Positions 9,105-18,429 of a DNA stretch of 64,000 nucleotides are shown here, piece after piece. The position numbers and the translations under genes are program-made. The notes beneath the pieces were generated by a model. That model was given only the letters and a program-made list of their open reading frames with translations. It searched no databases and was not told where the DNA came from. The stretch is from Thalassotalea marina (GTDB lineage Bacteria > Pseudomonadota > Gammaproteobacteria > Enterobacterales > Alteromonadaceae). The stretch lies in contig NZ_BNCK01000009.1 in assembly GCF_014656435.1 (NCBI RefSeq), positions 162,592-226,591 of the forward strand, in the 5' to 3' direction. Each line of letters starts with the position of its first letter. The first letter of the stretch is position 1.

Positions 9105-11267
9105 ATGAAAAAGATCATTCCGTTAATGCTGGCCGCAACCGCCAGTAGCGCAGCAATGGCAGATGAAGGTATGTGGCAACCACATCAATTACCTAGCATT
9201 GCCAAACAACTAACCAAAGCAGGTTTAAAGTTAAACCCTAATGATTTAACCGACTTAACTGGTTTTCCAATGGGCGCGATAGTAAGCCTTGGTGGATGTA
9301 CTGCTTCATTTGTTTCTGACAAAGGTTTAGTAGCAAGTAACCATCACTGTGTGTACGGTTCAATTCAATACAATTCAACTGAAGAAAATAACCTACTCGA
9401 AAATGGCTTTTTGGCAAAAACCTTTGACCAAGAATTACCCGCGACTCCGGGCAGCAGAATTTACGTAACGGAAGAAATTAACGAGGTTACTAAATTAATC
9501 ACCGCTGGTGTTAGTGACAATATGGCTGGCCAAGAGCGCTACAATACCATAGATAAAAACTCTAAAGCCCTAGTCGCTGAATGTGAAACCAACAAAGATT
9601 ATCGCTGTAGCGTGGTAAATTTTCACGGTGGATTAGAGTATTACCTTTTTAAACAACTGATGATCCGCGACGTTCGTTTGGTTCACGCGCCTGCCAATAG
9701 CATTGGTAAGTACGGCGGTGATATCGATAACTGGATGTGGCCACGCCATACTGGTGATTACGGTTTTTATCGCGCGTATGTTGGTAAAGATGGTAAACCT
9801 GCAGATTACAGTAAAGACAATGTACCTTACGAACCAAAACACCACTTAAAAGTAAATAAATCGAGTGTTGATGATGGCGATTACATCATGGTGTTGGGTT
9901 ACCCTGGCAGAACAAATCGTTACCGTACAGCGTTTGAAGTTGAAAACCAGTTTACTTGGGTTTATCCGCACTCAAAAGCTTATCGTGAAGAGCTTATTGA
10001 CCTAATTCACAATGCATCTGCACCTGGCAGCGATGCTCGCATTAAATATGAAAGTACACTTGCTGGCCTTGCTAACTACGCCAAAAACTATGGCAGCATG
10101 ATCAAGAGCTATAACAAAGGTACAACATTAGAGCGCAAACAAAAGCTTGAACAAGACTTAACTGCTTGGATAAATGCCGATGCTAAGCGTAAAGCAAAGT
10201 ATGGTGATGCGTTATCAGGTTTAAATAAACTCATTGCACAAGATAACAGCACGCAAGCTCGCGACATGATTCTTGGTTACATGGGTTATAACAAAATGAT
10301 TGGCACAGCCTATCGTTTACATCGTTTAGCCATTGAAAAACAAAAGCCAAATGTTGAGCGCGAAAGAGGCTATCAAGAGCGCGACATGGCAAGGTTTGAA
10401 CAAGGCTTAAAAGCGTTCGACCGTCGTTTCGATGCAGACATTGACCGCGAAATTTTATTCGCCATGTTAAAACATTATGCCAAGTTACCAAAAGCTGAGC
10501 GTATTGCTGCCATTGATGAGTTTTTTAACATTGGCAAAACACTAGATGAAAAGCGCTTACAAAAGCAATTAGCTAAAATGTACAAATCATCAAAAATAGC
10601 GGATGAAAAGTCTCGACTCGCTTGGCTTGAAAAAGACGTTAACGCGTTTGAAAAAAGTAGTGATCCATTCATCAAGTTAGCAGTAGACACCTTTGACGTT
10701 CGCCAAAAAATGGAGAAACAATCAAAAGAGCTTTACGGTAATATTCAGGCCTATCGTCCTAAATACATGGAAGCGCTTATTGCATACTTTAATGCCAAAA
10801 AGTTACCCGTTTATGCCGATGCTAACAGTACCCTGCGAATTACCTACGGTAATGTTAAAGGCTATTCGCCACAAGACGGTTTAGTGGCAACACCTTTTAC
10901 CACACTAGAAGGCATTGTTGCGAAAGACACAGGTGTAGAGCCTTTTAATGCACCTAAAAAACAATTATCGCTGATTGAGAAAAAGCAATACGGTGAATAT
11001 GTTAAGTCTGATCTAAACTCAGTGCCGGTTAACTACTTAGGTACCTTAGATATCACTGGTGGTAACTCTGGCTCACCGACATTAAATGATAAAGCAGAAT
11101 TTGTTGGCTTAGTGTTTGACGGTGTATACGAGAGTGTAATTGGTGATTGGGACTACGATCCAAAACTAAACCGCTCTATTCACGTCGATGTAAAATATAT
11201 GCTTTGGGTCATGGAGCATATTGACGGCGCAACAAACCTTATCGAAGAAATGGATATCGTTGAATAA
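9105..11267 (+). CDS. S46-family dipeptidyl-peptidase, DPP7-type
   Basis: A 720-residue secreted serine exopeptidase. A signal peptide ends near AMA-DEG (residue 19). The trypsin-like triad is complete: His in SNHHC (residues 80/81), Asp in GGDIDNWMWPRH (~216), Ser655 in GGNSGSP. Counting from Ser655, the S1-pocket residue 673 (VFDG) is glycine; in the characterised family Gly673 marks DPP7 (hydrophobic P1) and Arg673 marks DPP11 (acidic P1). The predicted role is release of dipeptides from peptides in the periplasm or outside, feeding amino-acid catabolism. Single-gene unit, ended by a hairpin. Confidence 0.92.
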   Translation: MKKIIPLMLAATASSAAMADEGMWQPHQLPSIAKQLTKAGLKLNPNDLTDLTGFPMGAIVSLGGCTASFVSDKGLVASNHHCVYGSIQYNSTEENNLLENGFLAKTFDQELPATPGSRIYVTEEINEVTKLITAGVSDNMAGQERYNTIDKNSKALVAECETNKDYRCSVVNFHGGLEYYLFKQLMIRDVRLVHAPANSIGKYGGDIDNWMWPRHTGDYGFYRAYVGKDGKPADYSKDNVPYEPKHHLKVNKSSVDDGDYIMVLGYPGRTNRYRTAFEVENQFTWVYPHSKAYREELIDLIHNASAPGSDARIKYESTLAGLANYAKNYGSMIKSYNKGTTLERKQKLEQDLTAWINADAKRKAKYGDALSGLNKLIAQDNSTQARDMILGYMGYNKMIGTAYRLHRLAIEKQKPNVERERGYQERDMARFEQGLKAFDRRFDADIDREILFAMLKHYAKLPKAERIAAIDEFFNIGKTLDEKRLQKQLAKMYKSSKIADEKSRLAWLEKDVNAFEKSSDPFIKLAVDTFDVRQKMEKQSKELYGNIQAYRPKYMEALIAYFNAKKLPVYADANSTLRITYGNVKGYSPQDGLVATPFTTLEGIVAKDTGVEPFNAPKKQLSLIEKKQYGEYVKSDLNSVPVNYLGTLDITGGNSGSPTLNDKAEFVGLVFDGVYESVIGDWDYDPKLNRSIHVDVKYMLWVMEHIDGATNLIEEMDIVE

Positions 11268-11287
11268 CTATTAGTTATAGGTTTTCA

Positions 11288-11317
11288 AAAGCTAAGCTGT
11301 TACAACAGCTTAGCTTT
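11288..11317 (+). terminator. Terminator hairpin after the S46 peptidase
   Basis: Stem AAAGCTAAGCTGT/ACAGCTTAGCTTT with a 4-nt loop, 20 bp after the stop codon. The stem ends in A and T runs, giving a short terminator-like tail. Confidence 0.65.
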
Positions 11318-11458
11318 ATTTCATTAAACCTCGCTACCACTACAAAAAACACTAAATTCAGCAATTTATTTCAAACTGTAACTAAACTAAACCCATCGTT
11401 AACTTAGCTCACTTTATCTATTTTCCTCTTGTTTCATTAAATTAAGTTCAATAGAGTA

Positions 11459-11770
11459 ATACCAATTGAATTAAATATTTGATCAACTTAGAACTTCATT
11501 AGCGCGTTGAGAACAAGCTAAATAATTTAAGCATAGTCACTCTATGGTTCGATTATTTAGGGAAGTTATCAGGGCGCTAATGAGTTCCCAAGGGCGAGTT
11601 TAAAAGGCTTATAGACTGTGTTATTGATTCTAACAAAGACGCTACACGGATGTAGCTTATTAGATAACGCAGGAGCACGTTCTCCTGAATAACCATTCTT
11701 TGCAATCAATGCCTTGCCTATAACCCTTTTAATTCTCGCTAAGTGAGCAAATATTTATTTCAATTGGTAT
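11459..11770. mobile_element. MITE-like non-coding element (about 312 bp) with terminal inverted repeats
   Basis: The ends are near-perfect inverted repeats of about 25 bp: ATACCAATTGAATTAAATAT at the left and the complement of ATACCAATTGAAATAAATAT at the right. Inside are nested inverted repeats: GAACTTCATTAGCGC (~11490) against GCGCTAATGAGTTC (~11572), an ATTGATT..CAAAG / CTTTGCAATCAAT pair, and GGAG..CTCC hairpins. No ORF is present. Size, terminal inverted repeats and high fold potential fit a miniature inverted-repeat transposable element mobilised in trans. It occupies most of the gap between the peptidase and the FG-GAP gene. A target duplication is not certain (TA or a single A is possible). 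Confidence 0.7.
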
Positions 11771-11802
11771 AATCTTCCACTAAATCAATAAGTAAAAACG
11801 AG

Positions 11803-13026
11803 ATGAAACTGCAGTCCTCCCTCAAGTTGTTGTGTTGTTGTACATTGCTACTAACGTGTCAAAGTTATGCAAAACAACAAAAACTATTACCTAATGATGG
11901 CAAAGCAGAAGATCAATTTGCCTTTAGCGTGGCAATTGATGGCACATCAGCTTTGGTTGGTGCGCTGAATGCTGATATAGCAAACATTCAAAATTCAGGT
12001 GCTGCTTATCTCTATTCACTTAACCATAATGGGTGGCAGCAACAAGCAAAACTCGTTGCCAAACAGCCTTATGCTGGCGACACGCTCGGCGGTAACGTTG
12101 CATTAAAAAACGAGTTTGCCATGTTAGGAGCGTCCAGAAGTGACTTAAAAGCTGAAGATGCTGGTGCAGTATTTGCCTTTGAAAAACAGGAAAATACATG
12201 GTCAGAGCAACAGGTTTTAACGGCAATAGATGCAAAAGCTGGTGACGCCTTTGGCCAAAGCATTGCCTTAACTGAACAATTTCTTGTTATTGGTGCACCA
12301 CATAGTGACGCGCCATTAGAAGATTCAGGCTCTACTTATGTTTTTATTCGTAAAAATAACAAGTGGCAGTTTCACAGTAAACTTACTGCAAAAGATGGTG
12401 CACAAGGTGACTTATTTGGCATCAGCGTCGCCATTCACGACAATACCCTAATAGTGGGTGCTGACTTAAATGATGAACGCGCTGAAAAGGCTGGTGCTGT
12501 GTATGCTTTTCAATTTGACGGTGAACGTTGGATTCAACAGGCCAAACTGATGGCCAATGATGGCGCAAATACTGATATTTTTGGTGTTAGGGTTGCATTG
12601 TTTGGTGATACTGCGCTTATCTCAGCCAGAAGAGATGACATTGAAGGTGTTGGCAAAGATGCAGGCTCTGCCTATATTTTTGAGCGCAGCAATGGCAATT
12701 GGCGACAAATACAAAAATTAGTCGCGCCCGATGGAAAAGCAGATGATAGATTTGCCCGAGGCGTAGCCCTAAACCAAGATACTGCCTTGATAAGCGCTAT
12801 GCATCACGATGTTAATGGTGATAATGCAGGTGCTTTATACGTCTTTAAAAAACAACAGGGGCAATGGCGTTATTCAAACAAAATCGTCGCAAAAGATGCT
12901 ATGGCACAAGATAGGTTTGGCTGGAATATTGCTCTGTCACATAAAACCGCCATAGTAGCCGCTCCACACCGTGATGATAACGGTGATAATTCTGGCGCTG
13001 CGTATATTGTGGATTTAGCCCACTAA
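11803..13026 (+). CDS. Secreted FG-GAP/integrin-like beta-propeller protein
   Basis: A 407-residue exported protein. A signal peptide covers residues 1-23 (cleavage near QSYA-KQ). The rest is about seven repeats of ~53 residues, each with the pattern DxFGxSVAL..TALIGA..D....GAAYVF...W..Q.KL.A.D, the FG-GAP propeller signature (for example GDAFGQSIAL, GDLFGISVAI, DDRFARGVAL, QDRFGWNIAL). Such propellers bind ligands or Ca2+ at the cell surface; no catalytic domain is visible. The start codon is only 33 bp from the MITE-like element, so the promoter may lie inside or at its edge. Confidence 0.8.
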   Translation: MKLQSSLKLLCCCTLLLTCQSYAKQQKLLPNDGKAEDQFAFSVAIDGTSALVGALNADIANIQNSGAAYLYSLNHNGWQQQAKLVAKQPYAGDTLGGNVALKNEFAMLGASRSDLKAEDAGAVFAFEKQENTWSEQQVLTAIDAKAGDAFGQSIALTEQFLVIGAPHSDAPLEDSGSTYVFIRKNNKWQFHSKLTAKDGAQGDLFGISVAIHDNTLIVGADLNDERAEKAGAVYAFQFDGERWIQQAKLMANDGANTDIFGVRVALFGDTALISARRDDIEGVGKDAGSAYIFERSNGNWRQIQKLVAPDGKADDRFARGVALNQDTALISAMHHDVNGDNAGALYVFKKQQGQWRYSNKIVAKDAMAQDRFGWNIALSHKTAIVAAPHRDDNGDNSGAAYIVDLAH

Positions 13027-13129
13027 GATGACATAGTGGGCACACAGTCGTCGTTAAATGATGCAATAAGCTATCAATTAATCAATGAATTGGCCTGAGT
13101 CGCAATGTTTTAAATATTAGTTCACTAAA

Positions 13130-13273
13130 TTAGTTTTCTAAATCAGTTTGCTCAGCCAATTTTGCTCTTTCAGCTTTAGAAATATACTTAGGTTTAGTGC
13201 TTTTGTGCAGTTTAGCATTGGCCTTTTTCTTTTTGGCGAGCAATGTGCTTTTAACTTTCTTTTTACGGTTCAT
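13130..13273 (-). CDS. Small basic DUF2986 protein
   Basis: A 47-residue, very lysine-rich protein (starts MNRKKKVKST, continues KPKYISKAERAKLAEQ). Length, charge and the KPKYISKAER core match the DUF2986 family of small gammaproteobacterial proteins. Function is unknown; the composition suggests nucleic-acid or ribosome contact, but that is only inference. It is easily missed because of its length. Confidence 0.75.
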   Translation of the reverse strand: MNRKKKVKSTLLAKKKKANAKLHKSTKPKYISKAERAKLAEQTDLEN

Positions 13274-13435
13274 TGAATGTTGGCTTTTTCCGGTTTTAAA
13301 ATAACTCTAAAAAACTACAGCTTTTAGAGCCATTATACGCCAAATGATTTATTTAATAACAGCTTCATCTGTCGGGTACTAACCCTTCTCGATAAAAATC
13401 CTACTTTAATAGTTGCGATATACATACCAATTTAA

Positions 13436-13972
13436 TTAGAAGCTAGAATTGGGCTCTTTAAGAAATTCGACTTCTTCTGGCGTAGACTGCCGGCCCAATA
13501 TAGTATTTCTGTGAGGATAACGGCCGAACTGATCAATAATCGCTTTATGTTTACATTCAAATTCAAGATTCTGTTCGTTGCCAAGTGCTTGATATAGTGA
13601 GAGTGCATGTTTGTGTATCAATTTTGATTCACTATGCATAAAGGGTAGATATAAAAAACTGCGCTCTGTTTCAGGTAGTGTCAAATCAAAACCTTTGCTT
13701 ATGGCGACTTGCGCTAACGTTAACGCCATTGGGTCTTGTGCAAATGCTGCGGGTTTATCACGATAAATATTTCTGGAGAACTGATCCAAAATAATGATTT
13801 CTGCCAAACTACCTAATGCCGTTTCTCGCCAAGACGATAACTCCCCGAGTTTTGCTTGATGGTGCACATGGGCAAATCGCTGCTCTATCAGCAAGTCAAA
13901 TGCCGTGTCTTTTTGCCACCACTGCGCAGGTGTTGTTTCGACAAACCAAAAATGAATTATCTCCTGAACCAC
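13436..13972 (-). CDS. DUF924 family protein
   Basis: A 178-residue soluble protein matching DUF924: an N-terminal IIHFWFVETTPAQWW, then AEIIILDQFSRNIYRDKPAAF around residue 57 and RSFLYLPFMHSES around 103, with FGRYPHRNTILGRQSTPEE near the C terminus. All family landmarks are present and the length is normal. The fold resembles TPR-like helical repeats; no activity is established. It is a monocistronic gene reading toward the DUF2986 gene. Confidence 0.88.
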   Translation of the reverse strand: MVQEIIHFWFVETTPAQWWQKDTAFDLLIEQRFAHVHHQAKLGELSSWRETALGSLAEIIILDQFSRNIYRDKPAAFAQDPMALTLAQVAISKGFDLTLPETERSFLYLPFMHSESKLIHKHALSLYQALGNEQNLEFECKHKAIIDQFGRYPHRNTILGRQSTPEEVEFLKEPNSSF

Positions 13973-14091
13973 GGTATCGCCCTCTTTGATGAATTTAACT
14001 ATTTGATAATAACGTTAAGCTTAAGCAATACCAATAAAGGCCAAAAAGTTAACTAGAAAAATCGATAAACGGTTTATCCTAGCTAAGTAAA

Positions 14092-14115
14092 AAGGCCTGC
14101 TTAGTAGCAGGCCTT
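14092..14115 (-). terminator. Terminator of the TonB2/TPR operon
   Basis: Perfect 10-bp stem AAGGCCTGCT/AGCAGGCCTT. On the minus strand it is followed by TTTTTAC. It lies 27 bp past the TPR gene stop. Confidence 0.85.
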
Positions 14116-14142
14116 ATGTTCATTACAATAACAAGTATAGCG

Positions 14143-15426
14143 CTAATTTAACATCGCCAATTGTTCATGTTGTGCTTTTTCACGAGCAACATATTTGCCC
14201 CATTGTTTGGCTGTTTTACGAGCTGCTGCAATATCTTCAGCTGCTTTAAAGGCATCAAGTGACTTATCAAACTCTTTCATATTAAAGTAACTCATGCCCA
14301 GCACTAAGTGCATATCGCCTTCACGATTAATGCCACCACGTTTTAATGCTTTGTCAGCTGACGCAATGGCTTGTTGCCACTTTTCAGTGTTTAAATAAGC
14401 TTGTGCTAGTTGAGCGTCAAACTTGCCAGATTCAGCAATTTCTGACGCCTTAACCAATACTGGTATAGCTTTTAAATCATCACGTGCAGCAATGAACGAT
14501 TGCGCTAACATCTCTAGATTTTTTTCACTGGCAACAATTTGACCTTGCGCAATTGAATCATCGAGTAATTTTGCTGCTTTGTAAGGTGCATTATGAAAGC
14601 GATATAACTGAGCTAACATGGTAATGTCTTGCGGCTTTGTAATAAATCCAGCTTGCCAAGCAGCTTCCATCGCCCCCATTTGTTTTTGCTCTTCCCCTAC
14701 TTCGCCGTACATGCCAGCCAGTTGGATCCAATATTCTGGTTTACTATATAAACGCACCATTTCTTCCATGATTTCAACAACTTTCTTCGGTTGTTTAAGT
14801 TCATAGTAGTTAGCGCGCGCTAAAATCAACCAATTTTCTTCTGGTACTTCTTTGTTCAACTTAGCCAATTCAATAGCATTGTTGATTGAAGTAAGCGATT
14901 GTTGATATTTTTTATCCTGATAATACACGTTAGCGTACATCACATGTTGGCTAGTTGTTAGCGCTTTAGTATTTATTGCTTGCCACTGATCTAAAAACTT
15001 GATGGTCTGTCCATAATCTTGCTGCTGCATAGAGAGCTGAGCTAATGAGTACAAGGTAGACAAGCGCAAAGTTTCAGGGATAGCTTCTTGCGCAACAACA
15101 TTTTTAAAACTTGCTATCGCGTTAGGTAAATCGTCATTAGCGTAATGCGTAAAGCCATAAAAATTCCATAACATGGCTACTTCATAACTATTTAAACTAT
15201 CAATTCGCTCTTTTACTTCATCTAATACCGCTAAGCCGCCGGCTTTATCACCCGCGTCAGCAATTTGCTGGGCACGAGCAAACTGTGTGTAAACACGATT
15301 TCGCATCGCAGGTACACGAACAGACTTTTTAGCTTCTTCTGCGTGTACTTCTGCAACACCGTCGATGATTACCGGTGACACATAAAGTGCACTGACAGAC
15401 AACATGGTACACAGTAACTTTTTCAT
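14143..15426 (-). CDS. TPR-repeat periplasmic protein of the TonB2 operon
   Basis: A 427-residue exported protein with a signal peptide (about 30 residues) and a body of tetratricopeptide repeats, with repeated LA..Y....KY..A....A patterns and a well-formed C-terminal repeat (HLVLGMSYFNMKEFDKSLDAF). It is the last gene of the DUF3450-ttpC-exbB-exbD-tonB operon, starting 22 bp after tonB. A TPR protein at this position is a recurrent feature of TonB2-type clusters in marine gammaproteobacteria. It may help assembly or receptor coupling; that is inference. Confidence 0.8.
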   Translation of the reverse strand: MKKLLCTMLSVSALYVSPVIIDGVAEVHAEEAKKSVRVPAMRNRVYTQFARAQQIADAGDKAGGLAVLDEVKERIDSLNSYEVAMLWNFYGFTHYANDDLPNAIASFKNVVAQEAIPETLRLSTLYSLAQLSMQQQDYGQTIKFLDQWQAINTKALTTSQHVMYANVYYQDKKYQQSLTSINNAIELAKLNKEVPEENWLILARANYYELKQPKKVVEIMEEMVRLYSKPEYWIQLAGMYGEVGEEQKQMGAMEAAWQAGFITKPQDITMLAQLYRFHNAPYKAAKLLDDSIAQGQIVASEKNLEMLAQSFIAARDDLKAIPVLVKASEIAESGKFDAQLAQAYLNTEKWQQAIASADKALKRGGINREGDMHLVLGMSYFNMKEFDKSLDAFKAAEDIAAARKTAKQWGKYVAREKAQHEQLAMLN

Positions 15427-15447
15427 TATTTGCTCTCTATTTTTCTA

Positions 15448-16068
15448 TTAACCGTCAATTTCGAAGGTGATTCTGTTTTGTACGCCTGCAACCTCAGTTG
15501 CCTCACCATCTACAACACGTGGTTTATATTTGAATTTTGATGCGGCATCTAACGCAGCGCGATCAAATATGCCCTCAGGTTGTGCTTCAACTACGATAGG
15601 ATCTCGCACTGAGCCATTTGTTGTCACAGTAAATTCAACAATGACGTATCCTTCTATACCACGAGATTGCGCTCGTCTTGGATAAATTGGCTGAACCTTA
15701 ACTATGGGTAAATAATCGCCATCAGCACTGTCTAAACTAAGTCCGCCAGCCAAACCATTATCTGTTTGGATGTCTGCAGCAAAGCTAGTGCTTACCGCTT
15801 CTGCATTCGGGTTCGATTGTTGCATTTGCGGTTGTTGCATTTGCGGCGGTGGCTCTTTTGGCTTAGGTGGCTTTTGCGGTTTACGCTCTTTTTGCTGCAC
15901 GGTTTCTTCTTGCTTTAAGCGAATAAAGTCAAGCACGTTACCGCGTGGTGGCTCAGTAAGTACTTCGTTACCACCAGAAATTAAACGTTGCATACTCCAC
16001 AATAATGCCAGGGTAACAACCACTGCAAAAGCAAATGAAATGGCGTAACGTCCAACATTGGTCATCAT
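15448..16068 (-). CDS. tonB: TonB energy transducer (TonB2-type)
   Basis: A 206-residue TonB. It has one N-terminal membrane anchor (residues ~9-27), a proline-rich periplasmic spacer (QKPPKPKEPPPQ) and a C-terminal TonB domain with the conserved YPRRAQSRGIEGYVIVEFTV around residues 129-148. It passes proton-motive force from ExbB/ExbD to outer-membrane receptors. It is short compared with TonB1 (~240), typical for TonB2. It follows exbD by 2 bp and belongs to the ttpC operon. A candidate client receptor lies 7.7 kb away. Confidence 0.93.
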   Translation of the reverse strand: MMTNVGRYAISFAFAVVVTLALLWSMQRLISGGNEVLTEPPRGNVLDFIRLKQEETVQQKERKPQKPPKPKEPPPQMQQPQMQQSNPNAEAVSTSFAADIQTDNGLAGGLSLDSADGDYLPIVKVQPIYPRRAQSRGIEGYVIVEFTVTTNGSVRDPIVVEAQPEGIFDRAALDAASKFKYKPRVVDGEATEVAGVQNRITFEIDG

Positions 16069-16070
16069 GA

Positions 16071-16484
16071 TTATGCCTCTAACGCTGCAATTGACACATC
16101 AAATACACCAGCAGCACGAGCAGAATCCATCACTTTGATTAACACGTCAGTCGTGGCTTTTTGATCTGCTTGAATCACTACAGTGCCTTGCGGGTTTTCA
16201 GCTTTCAAACGCTCAATATTGGCTTGTACAGCACGTACATCAACACGACGCTTGTTTATCCAAATTTCACCCGTGTCACTTATCGCCACTAAAATATTTG
16301 CACGCTCTTTTTTCACCGCTGTTGCAGCTTCTGGGCGGTTAACTTCGATACCTGCTTCTTTAACAAATGACGCAGTAACGATGAAGAAAATCAATAGAAT
16401 GAAAACCACGTCAAGCATTGGCGTCATATTAATTTCTTCTGCTTCTTCTTGATCTTGTAATACTTTTGCTAATTGAGAACGCAT
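16071..16484 (-). CDS. exbD: ExbD biopolymer transport protein
   Basis: A 137-residue ExbD/TolR protein. A single transmembrane helix (LDVVFILLIFFIVTASF, residues ~24-40) contains the essential Asp25 in the MTPMLDVVFILL motif. The periplasmic domain follows. It pairs with ExbB to convert the proton gradient into TonB movement. It sits between exbB and tonB with almost no spacing. Confidence 0.95.
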   Translation of the reverse strand: MRSQLAKVLQDQEEAEEINMTPMLDVVFILLIFFIVTASFVKEAGIEVNRPEAATAVKKERANILVAISDTGEIWINKRRVDVRAVQANIERLKAENPQGTVVIQADQKATTDVLIKVMDSARAAGVFDVSIAALEA

Positions 16485-16508
16485 GTTCTTAACCCTTTTA
16501 TCTCTATG

Positions 16509-17036
16509 TTAGTGCGCCATTGGCAGCGCATCTTCAATTTGTTCAGTACGGCGTTTAGTTTTACGTTGTAACCAGGTCACGATGAATACACCTGATAATG
16601 AGCCAACCATACCCGCCATCGTTGGGATAGTGGCGCGCGAGACCCCAGAGGCCATCGAACGAGCATTACCGCTACCTGAAATTGCCATTACGTCAAACAC
16701 TTCAATCATCCCTGTTACCGTGCCTAACAAACCAAGTAATGGACACAACACAACTAAGCTTTGAATTAATGCCACATTGTGATTTAGCATTTCTGTGATC
16801 CGCGATACGTTGGCAAAACGAATTTGTTCAGCATTCCAAGATTTACGCTCTGTGCGTGACATCCAATCATTAACCACGTTCGCCTTTACTTTTTTGTATC
16901 CAAATAAAAAGAAGTACAAACGTTCAAATATCAGTAGCCACATCAAGCAGATCACGCCGGCGATCACGGTCAATACCTGACCACCGGTGTCTAAAAATTC
17001 ACGAATGCTATTCATCAATTCGATGAATAAAACCAT
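16509..17036 (-). CDS. exbB: ExbB/TolQ proton-channel protein (ExbB2)
   Basis: A 175-residue short ExbB of the TonB2 type. Three transmembrane helices are visible; the second and third carry PLLGLLGTVTGMIEVFDVM and ATIPTMAGMVGSLSGVFIV, the conserved MotA/TolQ/ExbB core. The start codon has an AAAGGAG ribosome site that lies inside the end of ttpC. It assembles with ExbD and TtpC in the inner membrane. Confidence 0.93.
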   Translation of the reverse strand: MVLFIELMNSIREFLDTGGQVLTVIAGVICLMWLLIFERLYFFLFGYKKVKANVVNDWMSRTERKSWNAEQIRFANVSRITEMLNHNVALIQSLVVLCPLLGLLGTVTGMIEVFDVMAISGSGNARSMASGVSRATIPTMAGMVGSLSGVFIVTWLQRKTKRRTEQIEDALPMAH

Positions 17037-17039
17037 GAG

Positions 17040-18416
17040 TTATGCTCCTTTTTGAGCTGGTGCTTCATTCTCAGCACGCTCAGCAATAATGCCTGCACTT
17101 TGTTGTTGCAAGATATTGATGATGCCGCGGCTACGCGTGTTAAGTAATGTTGAAATAAAGACCATTGGGATAGCGACAACCAGACCAAGTACTGTGGTAA
17201 CGAGTGCTTGTGAGATACCACCAGCCATCAATTTAGGGTCACCCGTACCAAACAAGGTAATCGCTTGGAAGGTGTTGATCATACCGGTTACTGTACCTAA
17301 TAAACCAATAAGTGGCGCCACTACAGAAATGATTTTAATCATAGTTAAACGGCTGGTAAGTTTAGGTACTTCAGCCAAAATACGCTCTGACAATTTAAGT
17401 TCTAACGTTTCTGTATCAGCATCTTTATTATGATCTTTCACTAACATGACACGACCTAACGGATTATCGTCAGACGCTACATCTGTTTTCAATTGACGTT
17501 TTACTTTGTTACCCACTAAGAATAAGGCGATAAAGCGCTCAAGTGCGATTAGTAAGCCAATTAAACCGATAGCGATAATTACATAGCCCACACTACCACC
17601 TTGATCAACACGCTCTTGCGTATTTGGCGCTTGAACCAAAAGGCTGATGATTGAACCACCGGTTGGGTCTAAAGAAAAAGCAACTGCCTGACCATTACTT
17701 GCTGTTAAATCAGCAGCAGTACCTAGCGCTCGGCTTGAAGGCTGACGAATAAGCTCAGCAACAGAGCCTGTTTCATCAACATATTCAAGATATTTACCGT
17801 TTGAAATCAAGTTGAAGCCACCTACACGAATAACATCTTGTTGCGCTTTTGAACCATCAGCGGCAACAACTTCACGGCTAAACTTGTGGACTTTGCCTGA
17901 CTCTGTCATTTCACGTTGTAGTTCAAACCACAATTGTTCAATTTCTTCAATCGATGCTAGTTTTGAAGATGAGCCCATGCTTTGTGCAAACTCATCTAAA
18001 AATTCACCACGACCAGGCACTTGTGCTGAAACAACAGATGTTTGAAATTTACTTTGTAAATCGCCAGAGACTTGTTGCAGTACACCAAAAAGTTCTTTTA
18101 GTTCACCCATGCGTTTGTTTAAGGCATCAGTGCGGTTACCGATTTCAATTTCATTATTTTGAAATTGACCTTCTAATTCTGCACTCATCTTAATAGCGTT
18201 ATCACGTGTATTGCGTGCATTGGCTAACATCTGATCTTGCTCAGCTTTACGTGAGTTAAACTCAGCTTCACGCTGCTTGTTTTGTTCACTTTGAGCAATT
18301 TGACCTTGTTTAAGTTGTGATAACAAGTCATCTAAGTTCGTTGCTTGCTGCGCCATAGCTACAGTAGCTAGTGAGCTAACCATTAAAGTTGATAATACTT
18401 TTGTTATTAGTTTCAT
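17040..18416 (-). CDS. ttpC: TtpC, ExbB-like TonB2-complex protein with periplasmic coiled coil
   Basis: A 458-residue protein with a signal peptide (MKLITKVLSTLMVSSLATVA), a long coiled coil (residues ~25-110), a globular periplasmic part, and a C-terminal MotA/TolQ/ExbB channel domain (VVAPLIGLLGTVTGMINTFQ near residue 370). This is the TtpC architecture known from Vibrio TonB2 systems, where it is required together with ExbB2/ExbD2. The ATG at 18414-18416 is chosen because it opens the signal peptide; a further in-frame start upstream would overlap the DUF3450 gene. The spacing to DUF3450 is 13 bp. Confidence 0.9.
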   Translation of the reverse strand: MKLITKVLSTLMVSSLATVAMAQQATNLDDLLSQLKQGQIAQSEQNKQREAEFNSRKAEQDQMLANARNTRDNAIKMSAELEGQFQNNEIEIGNRTDALNKRMGELKELFGVLQQVSGDLQSKFQTSVVSAQVPGRGEFLDEFAQSMGSSSKLASIEEIEQLWFELQREMTESGKVHKFSREVVAADGSKAQQDVIRVGGFNLISNGKYLEYVDETGSVAELIRQPSSRALGTAADLTASNGQAVAFSLDPTGGSIISLLVQAPNTQERVDQGGSVGYVIIAIGLIGLLIALERFIALFLVGNKVKRQLKTDVASDDNPLGRVMLVKDHNKDADTETLELKLSERILAEVPKLTSRLTMIKIISVVAPLIGLLGTVTGMINTFQAITLFGTGDPKLMAGGISQALVTTVLGLVVAIPMVFISTLLNTRSRGIINILQQQSAGIIAERAENEAPAQKGA

Positions 18417-18429
18417 TGTTCCGCTACCC

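Noticed and set aside
13425..13440. ATACCAATTTAATT as a second copy of the MITE end
   Set aside because: Only a short partial match with no partner repeat on the other side within 500 bp.
17089..18193. Three plus-strand ORFs (about 77-114 residues) over ttpC
   Set aside because: They lie antisense to a clearly coding gene and show compositional artefacts only.
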